From the NCBI RefSeq assembly GCF_000003605.2, contig NW_003146026.1, positions 64,001 to 79,973 on the forward strand: 15,973 bases of DNA. The letters are read 5' to 3'. The position numbers were made by a program, and so were the translations under genes. Positions 10,099-15,973 of this stretch are shown here, one piece after another (position 1 is the first letter of the stretch; every line of letters begins with the position of its first letter). Origin of the DNA: Saccoglossus kowalevskii (lineage: Eukaryota > Hemichordata > Enteropneusta > Harrimaniidae). The notes beneath the pieces were generated by a model. It had not been told where the DNA came from. It did not search any database and was given only the letters and a program-made list of their open reading frames with translations.

Positions 10099-10616
10099 AC
10101 GCATCTAGTGGCTCAGACACACATCTAGTGGCTCAGACACACATCTAGAGGCTTAGACACACATTTATTGGCTCAGACACACATCTAGTGGCTCAGACAC
10201 ACATCTAGTGGCTCAGATACACATCTAGTGGCTCAGACACACATCTAGTGGCTCAGACACACATCTAGTGGGTCAGACACACATCTAGTGACTCTGACAC
10301 ACATCTAGTAGCTCAGACACACATCTTGTGGCTCAGACACACATCTAGTGGCTCGGACACACATCTAGTGGCTCAGACAGACATCTAGTGGCTCAGACAC
10401 ACATCTATTGACTCAGACACACATCTAGTGGATCAGACAAACATCTAGTGGCTCAGACACGCATCTAGTGGCTCAGGCACACATCTAATGGCTCAGACAC
10501 ACATCTAGTAGCTCAGACACACACCTAGTGGCACAGACACACATTTTGTGGCTCAGACACACATCTAGTGGTTCAGACACACATCTAGTGGATCAGACAC
10601 ACATCTCGTGACCCCG
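10099..10616 (+). repeat. Run 7: 18-bp unit plus 25 units
   Basis: After the trimmed unit there are exactly 25 units of 20 bp. With the spacer before it, the run forms the first copy of a 593-bp tandem duplication whose second copy starts at 10617. The two agree through AGTGGGTCAG, AGTGACTCTG, AGTGGCTCGG, ATTGACTCAG, AGTGGATCAG and an ACAAAC unit at about 10437. After that this copy returns to a beta spacer approach while the second continues into AGAGGCTTAG. Confidence 0.94.
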
Positions 10617-10691
10617 ATACCCTCTATTGGTTCATACACTTTGATATTGGCTTTGACAGGTGCCCTTCTGCTACTCAAAGGTTTTGATGTT
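10617..10691 (+). repeat. 75-bp spacer, copy 7 (beta)
   Basis: This is the consensus spacer with a beta flank whose last unit has a CTCGTGACCCCG change. It is followed by the ACGCATCT trimmed unit shared with copy 6. Confidence 0.95.
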
Positions 10692-11033
10692 ACGCATCTA
10701 GTGGCTCAGACACACATCTAGTGGCTCAGACACACACCTAGAGGCTTAGACACACATTTATTGGCTCAGACACACATCTAGTGGCTCAGACACACATCTA
10801 GTGGCTCAGATACACATCTAGTGGCTCAGACACACATCTAGTGGCTCAGACACACATCTAGTGGGTCAGACACACATCTAGTGACTCTGACACACATCTA
10901 GTGGCTCAGACACACATCTAGTGGCTCAGACACACATCTAGTGGCTCGGACACACATCTAGTGGCTCAGACACACATCTAGTGGCTCAGACACACATCTA
11001 TTGACTCAGACACACATCTAGTGGATCAGACAA

Positions 11034-11300
11034 ACATCTAGAGGCTTAGACACACATTTATTGGCTCAGACACACATCTAGTGGCTCAGACACACATCTA
11101 GTGGCTAAGACACCACATCTAGTGGCTCAGACACACATCTAGTGGCTCAGACACACATCTAGTGGCTCGGACACACATCTAGTGGCTCAGACAGACATCT
11201 AGTGGCTCAGACACACATCTATTGACTCAGACACACATCTAGTGGATCAGACACACATCTAGAGGCTTAGACACACATTTATTGGCTCAGACACACATCT
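11034..11300 (+). repeat. Spacer-less reiteration of the post-spacer units
   Basis: The AGAGGCTTAG, TTTATTGGCTCAG pair, which otherwise nearly always follows a 75-bp spacer, appears at about 11041 and again about 221 bases later at 11261 with no spacer before either. Between them lie AGTGG units, AGTGGCTCGG, an ACAGAC unit, ATTGACTCAG and AGTGGATCAG, as in the runs after copies 6 and 7. This is a nested tandem repeat of eleven units. Confidence 0.85.
11110..11130 (+). repeat. 21-bp unit with one-base insertion
   Basis: The unit opens acaccacatct, one extra C relative to consensus. No other copy of it is seen, so it is probably a recent change. Confidence 0.93.
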
Positions 11301-11490
11301 AGTGGCTCAGACACGCATTTATTGACTCAGACACACATCTAGTGGCTTAGACACACATCTAGTGGCTCAGACACACATCTAGTGACTCTGACACACATCT
11401 AGTGGCTCAGACACACATCTATTGACTGAGACACACATCTAGTAGCTCAGACACCCATCTAGTGGCTCAGACACACATCTAGTGGCTCAG

Positions 11491-11509
11491 ATACACATCT
11501 AGTGCTCAG
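11491..11509 (+). repeat. 19-bp unit with one-base deletion
   Basis: The core reads AGTGCTCAG, one G fewer than AGTGGCTCAG. It occurs once in the window and restores the phase shifted by the insertion at 11110. Confidence 0.93.
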
Positions 11510-14009
11510 ACACACATCTTGTGGCTCAGACACACATTTAGTGGCTCAGACACACATCTAGTGGCTCAGACACACATCTAGTGGCTCAGACACACATCTC
11601 GTGGCTCAGACATACATCTAGTGGCTCAGACATACATCTAGTGGCTCAGACACGCATCTATTGACTCAGACACACATCTAGTGGCTCAGACACACATCCA
11701 GTGGCTCAGACACACATCTAGTGGCTCAGACACACATCTACTAGCTTAGACACACATCTATTGACTCAGACACACATCTAGTGACTCAGACACACATCTA
11801 TTGACTCAGACACACATCTCTTGGCACAGACACCCATCTAGTGGCTCAGACACACATCTAGTGGCTCAGACACACATCTAGTAGCTTAGACACTCATCTA
11901 TTGACTCAGACACACATCTATTGACTCAGACACAACTCTATTGGCGCAGACACACATCTAGTGGCTCAGACACACATCTTGTGCCTCAGAGACACATCTT
12001 GTGGCTCAGACACACATCTTGTGGCTCAGACACACATCTTGTGGCTCAGACACACATTTAGTGGCTCAGACACACATCTAGTGGCTCAGACACACATCTA
12101 GTGGCTCAGACACACATGTCGTGGCTCAGACATACATCTAGTGGCTCAGACATACATCTAGTGGCTCAGACACGCATCTATTGATTCAGACACACATCTA
12201 GTGGCTTAGACACACATCTAGTGGCTTAGACACACATCTATTGGCGCAGACACACATCTAGTGGCTCAGACACACATCTACTAGCTTAGACACACATCTA
12301 TTGTCTCAGACACACATCTATTGACTCAGACACAACTCTATTGGTGCAGACACACATCTAGTGGCTCAGACACACATCTTGTGGCTCAGACACACATCTT
12401 GTGGCTCAGACACACATCCTGTGGCTCAGACACACATTTAGTGGCTCAAACACACATCTAGTGGCTCAGACATACATCTAGTGGCTCAGACATACATCTA
12501 GTGGCTTAGACACGCATCTAGTGGCTCAGACACACATCTAATGGCTCAGACACACATCTAGTAGCTCAGACACACACCTAGTGGCACAGACACACATCTT
12601 GTGGCTCAGATACACATCTAGTGGCTCAGACACACATCTAGTGGCTCAGACACACATCTAGTGGCTTAGACACACATCTAGTGGCTCAGGCACAAATTTA
12701 GTGGCTTAGGCACACATCTAATGCCTTAGACACACATCTAGTGGCTCAGACACAAATTTCGTGGCTTAGGCACACATCTAATGCCTTAGACACACACCTA
12801 GTAGCTTAGACATACATCTAGTGGCTTTAACACACATCTAGTAGCTCAGACACACATCTAGTTGCTCAGACACACATCTAGTAGCTCAGACACACATCTA
12901 GTAGCTCAGACACACATCTAGTAGCTCAGACACACATCTATTGGCTCAGACACACATCTAGTGGCTCAGACACACATCTAGTAGCTCAGACACACATCTA
13001 GTTGCGCAGACACACATCTATTAACTCAGTCACACATCTATTGACTCAAACACACATCTAATGGCGCAGATACACATCTAGTGGCTCAGACGCACATCTT
13101 GTGCCTCAGAGACACATCTTGTGGCTCAGACACACATCTTGTGGCTCAGACACACATCTTGTGGCTCAGACACACATTTAGTGGCTCAGACACACATCTA
13201 GTGGCTCAGACATACATCTAGTGGCTCAGACACACATCTCGTGGCTCAGACATACATCTAGTGGCTCAGACATACATCTAGTGGCTCAGACACGCATCTA
13301 TTGACTCAGACACACATCTAGTGGCTTAGACACACATCTAGTGGCTCAGACACACACCTAGTAGCCGAGACACATATCTATTGGCTCAGACACACATCTA
13401 TTGGCTCAGACACACATCTATTGGCTGAGACACACATCCAGTGGCTCAGACACACATCTAGTGGCTCAGACACACATCTACTAGCTTAGACACACATCTA
13501 TTGACTCAGACACACATCTATTGACTCAGACACACATCTATTGACTCAGACACGCATCTATTGGCGCAGACACACATCTAGTGGCTCAGACACACATCTA
13601 GTGGCTCAGACACACATCTAGTAGCTTAGACACTCATCTATTGACTCAGACAGACATCTATTGACTCAGACGCAACTCTATTGGCGCAGACACACATCTA
13701 GTGGCTCAGACACACATCTTGTGGCTCAGACACACATCTTGTGGCTCAGACACACATCTTGTGGATCAGACACACATTTAGTGGCTCAAACACACATCTA
13801 GTGGCTCAGACATACATCTAGTGGCTCAGACATACATCTAGTGGCTCAGACACGCATCTAGTGGCTCAGACACACATCTAATGGCTCAGACACACATCTA
13901 GTAGCTCAGACACACACCTAGTGGCACAGACACACATTTTGTGGCTCAGACACACATCTAGTGGTGCAGACACACATCTAGTGGATCAGACACACATCTA
14001 GTTACCCCA

Positions 14010-14084
14010 ATACCCTATATTGGTTCATACACTTTGATATTGGCTTTGACAGGTGCCCTTCTCCTACTCAAAGGTTTTGATGTT
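14010..14084 (+). repeat. 75-bp spacer, copy 8 (alpha)
   Basis: There are two substitutions from consensus (C to A at position 8, G to C at position 54). The flank is alpha. The surroundings upstream are those of copy 1, offset 12,689. Confidence 0.95.
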
Positions 14085-14781
14085 ACACATCTAGTGGCTC
14101 AGACACACATCTAGTGGCTCAGACACACATCTAGAGGCTTAGACACACATTTATTGGCTCAGACACACATCTAGTGGCTCAGACACACAACTAGTGGCTC
14201 AGATACATATCTAGTGGCTCAGACACACATCTAGTGGCTCAGACACACATCTAGTGGCTCAGACACACATCTAGTGACGCTGACACACATCTATTGATTC
14301 AGACACACATCTATTGGCGCAGACACACATCTATTGGCGCAGACACACATCTAGTGGCTCAGACACACATCTATGGCTCAGACACACATCTAGTAGCTTA
14401 GACACACATCTATTGACTCAGACACACATCTATTGACTCAGACACAACTCTATTGGCGCAGACACACATCTAGTGGCTCAGACACACATCTTGTGGCTCA
14501 GACACACATCTTGTTGCTCAGACACACATCTTGTGGCTCAGACACACATTTAGTGGCTCAAACACACATCTAGTGGCTCAGACATACATCTAGTGGCTCA
14601 GACATACATCTAGTGGCTCAGACACGCATCTAGTGGCTCAGACACGCATCTAGTGGCTCAGACACACATCTAATGGCTCAAACACACATCTAGTAGCTCA
14701 GACACACTCCTAGTGGCACAGACACACATTTTGTGGCTCAGACACACATCTAGTGGTTCTGACACACATCTAGTGACCCAG
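14085..14781 (+). repeat. Run 9: 18-bp unit plus 34 units
   Basis: This run has 33 units of 20 bp and one of 19 bp. It is a third version of the run found at 2929 and 8974, with the ACACACAACTAGTGG unit, the 19-bp unit and a TTGTGG triplet whose middle member reads TTGTTGC. Two adjacent ACACGC units (14622-14661) stand where relatives have one. It ends with the gamma flank, as does the run before copy 5. Confidence 0.94.
14363..14381 (+). repeat. 19-bp unit with one-base deletion
   Basis: This is the same short unit as at 3247-3265 and 9312-9330, in the same place of the third related block. Confidence 0.95.
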
Positions 14782-14856
14782 ATTCCCTGTATTGGTTCAT
14801 ACACTTTGATATTGGCTTTGACAGGTGCCCTTCTGCTACTCAAAGGTTTTGATGTT
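14782..14856 (+). repeat. 75-bp spacer, copy 9 (gamma)
   Basis: There are two substitutions (A to T at position 3; C to G at position 8, the latter shared with copy 5). The gamma flank lacks the AGTGGATCAG unit. The usual post-spacer order resumes after it. Confidence 0.95.
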
Positions 14857-15134
14857 ACACATCTAGTGGCTCAGACACACATCTAGTGGCTCAGACACAC
14901 ATCTAGAGGCTTAGACACACATTTATTGGCTCAGACACACATCTTGTGGCTCAGACACACATCTAGTGGCTCAGATACACATCTAGTGGCTCAGACACAC
15001 ATCTAGTGGCTTAGACACACATCTAGTGGCTCAGACACACATCTAGTGACTCTGACACACATCTAGTGGCTCAGACACACATCTAGTGGCTCAGACACAC
15101 ATCTAGTGTCTCGGACACAAATCTAGTGGCTCAG

Positions 15135-15155
15135 ACACACATCTAATTGACTCAG
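15135..15155 (+). repeat. 21-bp unit with one-base insertion
   Basis: The core reads CTAATTGACTCAG, one base longer than the AATGACTCAG form found in the related run near 1704. It is separated by a single normal unit from a second 21-bp unit. Confidence 0.93.
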
Positions 15156-15175
15156 ACACACATCTAGTGGCTCAG

Positions 15176-15196
15176 ACACACATTCTAGTAGCTCAG
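15176..15196 (+). repeat. 21-bp unit with one-base insertion
   Basis: The unit contains CATTCTAG in place of CATCTAG, an extra T. Two insertions within 62 bases are unusual for this array; a sequencing or assembly error is possible as well as a real change. Confidence 0.9.
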
Positions 15197-15973
15197 ACAA
15201 ACATCTAGTAGCTCAGACACACATCTAGTGGCTCAGACACACATCTAGTAGCTCAGACACACATCTATTAGCTCAGACACACATCTAGTGGCTCAGACAC
15301 ACATCTAGTAGCTCAGACACACATCTATTGACTCAGACACACATCTAGTGGATCAGACACACATCTAGAGGCTTAGACACACATCTATTGGCTCAGACAC
15401 ACATCTAGTGGTTCAGATACACATCTAGTGGCTCAGACACACATCTAGTGGCTTAGACACACATCTAGTGGCTCAGGCACAAATTTAGTCGCTTAGGCAC
15501 ACATCTAATGCCTTAGACACACATCTAGTGGCTCAGACACACATCTAATGCCTTAGACACACATCTAGTGGCTCAGGCACAAATTTATTGGCTTAGGCAC
15601 ACATCTAATGCCTTAGACACACATCTAGTGGCTCAGACACACATCTAATGACTCAGACACACATCTAGTGGCTCAGACACACATCTAGTAGCTCAGACAC
15701 ACATCTATTGGCTCAGACACACATCTAGTGGCTCAGATACACATCTAGTGGCTCAGACACACATCTAGTGGCTCAGACAAACATCTAGTGACTCTGACAC
15801 ACATCTAGTGGCTCAGATACACATCTAGTGGCTCAGACACACATCTAGTGGCTCAGACACACATCTAGTTGCGCAGACACACATCTACTAACTCAGACAC
15901 ACATCTATTGACTCAGACACACATCTATTGGCGCAGACACACATCTAGTGGCTCAGACGCACATCTTGTGCCT

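Larger units (their letters stand above)
10692..14009 (+). repeat. Run 8: 18-bp unit plus 165 units
   Basis: Net length equals 165 x 20 because a 21-bp unit at 11110 and a 19-bp unit at 11491 cancel. The first 340 bases repeat the run after copy 6. Two spacer-less repeats of the AGAGGCTTAG, TTTATTGG opening follow at about 11041 and 11261. Bases 12230-12990 match 4290-5300, including both GCACAAATTT dimers (12690-12729 and 12750-12789). From about 12990 the sequence matches 341-1320. It ends with the alpha flank AGTGGTGCAG, AGTGGATCAG, AGTTACCCCA. No gene or unrelated DNA is seen across these 3.3 kb. Confidence 0.94.
1..15973 (+). repeat. 20-bp satellite array filling the whole window
   Basis: The consensus unit is acacacatctagtggctcag, repeated head to tail about 765 times with no inverted stretch seen. 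Phase counting from each landmark gives whole numbers of units apart from seven of 19 or 21 bp. Common variants, by unit position, are G12 to T (ATTGG), G15 to A (AGTAGC), C18 to T (CTTAG), C2 or C4 to T (ATACAC, ACATAC), A5 to G (ACACGC), A11 to T (TTGTGG), T17 to G (GGCGCAG), T17 to A (GGCACAG) and a combined form starting GCACAAATTT. The array continues past both window ends. The strand given is the orientation of this consensus. No gene, RNA gene, transposon or origin is recognisable. The consensus TAG falls in all three forward frames once per 60 bases. The host is inferred to be a eukaryote from the scale and architecture only; I do not recognise the satellite family. Confidence 0.98.
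14857..15973 (+). repeat. Run 10: units to the window end
   Basis: An 18-bp trimmed unit is followed by 54 units, two of them 21 bp, and a final 17-base fragment. The order follows the run after copy 1, including the rare AGTGTCTCGG unit (1665 against 15106). GCACAAATTT units occur at 15477 and 15577. From about 15773 the sequence repeats 3722-3920 at offset 12,051, ending in the ACGCAC, TTGTGCC units when the window stops. Confidence 0.94.

Noticed and set aside
1-15973. CRISPR array, suggested by many regular short repeats
   Set aside because: There are no unique spacers: the 20-bp units abut directly, and the only other sequence is one 75-bp segment repeated nearly identically.
1-15973. 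Gene for a repetitive protein
   Set aside because: The unit is not a multiple of three and the consensus places TAG in each forward frame every 60 bases; many variant units add TGA or a second TAG. The reverse strand has TAG and TGA. Open stretches exist only where stop-free variants happen to align.
1-15973. Telomeric DNA, because TTAGGC occurs in units ending CTTAG followed by GCACAC
   Set aside because: TTAGGC is the nematode telomere word, but here it appears singly, created where a CTTAG end meets a GCAC start, never in tandem.
1-15973. Centromere CENP-B box
   Set aside because: Neither the unit nor the 75-bp segment contains anything close to the CENP-B box core TTCG....CGGG. This does not exclude a centromeric location.
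1-15973. tRNA, rRNA or another structured RNA gene
   Set aside because: No conserved RNA motif was seen, and the unit itself offers only a 3-bp GTG/CAC pairing, too weak to call a hairpin.
1-15973. Z-DNA forming tract from ACACACAT
   Set aside because: The alternating purine-pyrimidine stretch is only 8 bases per unit and is interrupted in each, so it gives no strong expectation.

Overview
The whole 15,973-base window is one head-to-tail satellite array and I see no gene in it. The unit is 20 bp with consensus acacacatctagtggctcag (10 of 20 bases are G or C; the + strand is rich in A and C). By phase counting there are about 765 units, all in the same orientation. The array runs off both ends: the window opens at unit position 1 and closes 17 bases into a unit. 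This looks like eukaryotic satellite DNA (pericentromeric, subtelomeric or a large interstitial block). Nothing in the sequence identifies the species, and no unique flank is present to place it on a chromosome.

Layout. Ten runs of 20-bp units are separated by nine copies of a 75-bp non-canonical segment at 1321, 2854, 7806, 8899, 9711, 10024, 10617, 14010 and 14782. Every copy is followed by a unit missing its first two bases and, with one exception, by the same order of marker units. Five of the nine copies are identical; I count six substitutions in total across the nine. The first part of the segment still resembles decayed 20-bp units. The flanking units split the copies into three subfamilies, in the order alpha, beta, alpha, beta, gamma, beta, beta, alpha, gamma.

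Higher-order structure. Variant units are not randomly scattered. They recur in fixed orders over hundreds to more than a thousand bases, which defines large duplicated blocks. Examples are 2161-3450 with 8161-9510 (about 6.0 kb apart), 341-1395 with 12990-14084 (about 12.65-12.69 kb apart), 1434-2043 with 6706-7315 (exactly 5272 apart), 3811-4420 with 5771-6405, 4290-5300 with 12230-12990, and a local tandem pair at 10024 and 10617 (593 bp period). At several places one block stops inside a unit and a different block continues in register (about 3450, 6410, 6717 and 7320), which points to unequal crossover or gene conversion.

How it holds together. Substitutions are common, but only seven units are not 20 bp long, and three of those are the same allele carried by duplicated blocks. 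Copy-number differences between blocks are whole units. The picture is of an array growing by in-register exchange of multi-unit blocks, with the 75-bp segment carried along as a landmark. Coding is very unlikely: because 20 is not a multiple of 3, the consensus unit puts a TAG in every forward frame once per 60 bases, and the reverse strand carries TAG and TGA.
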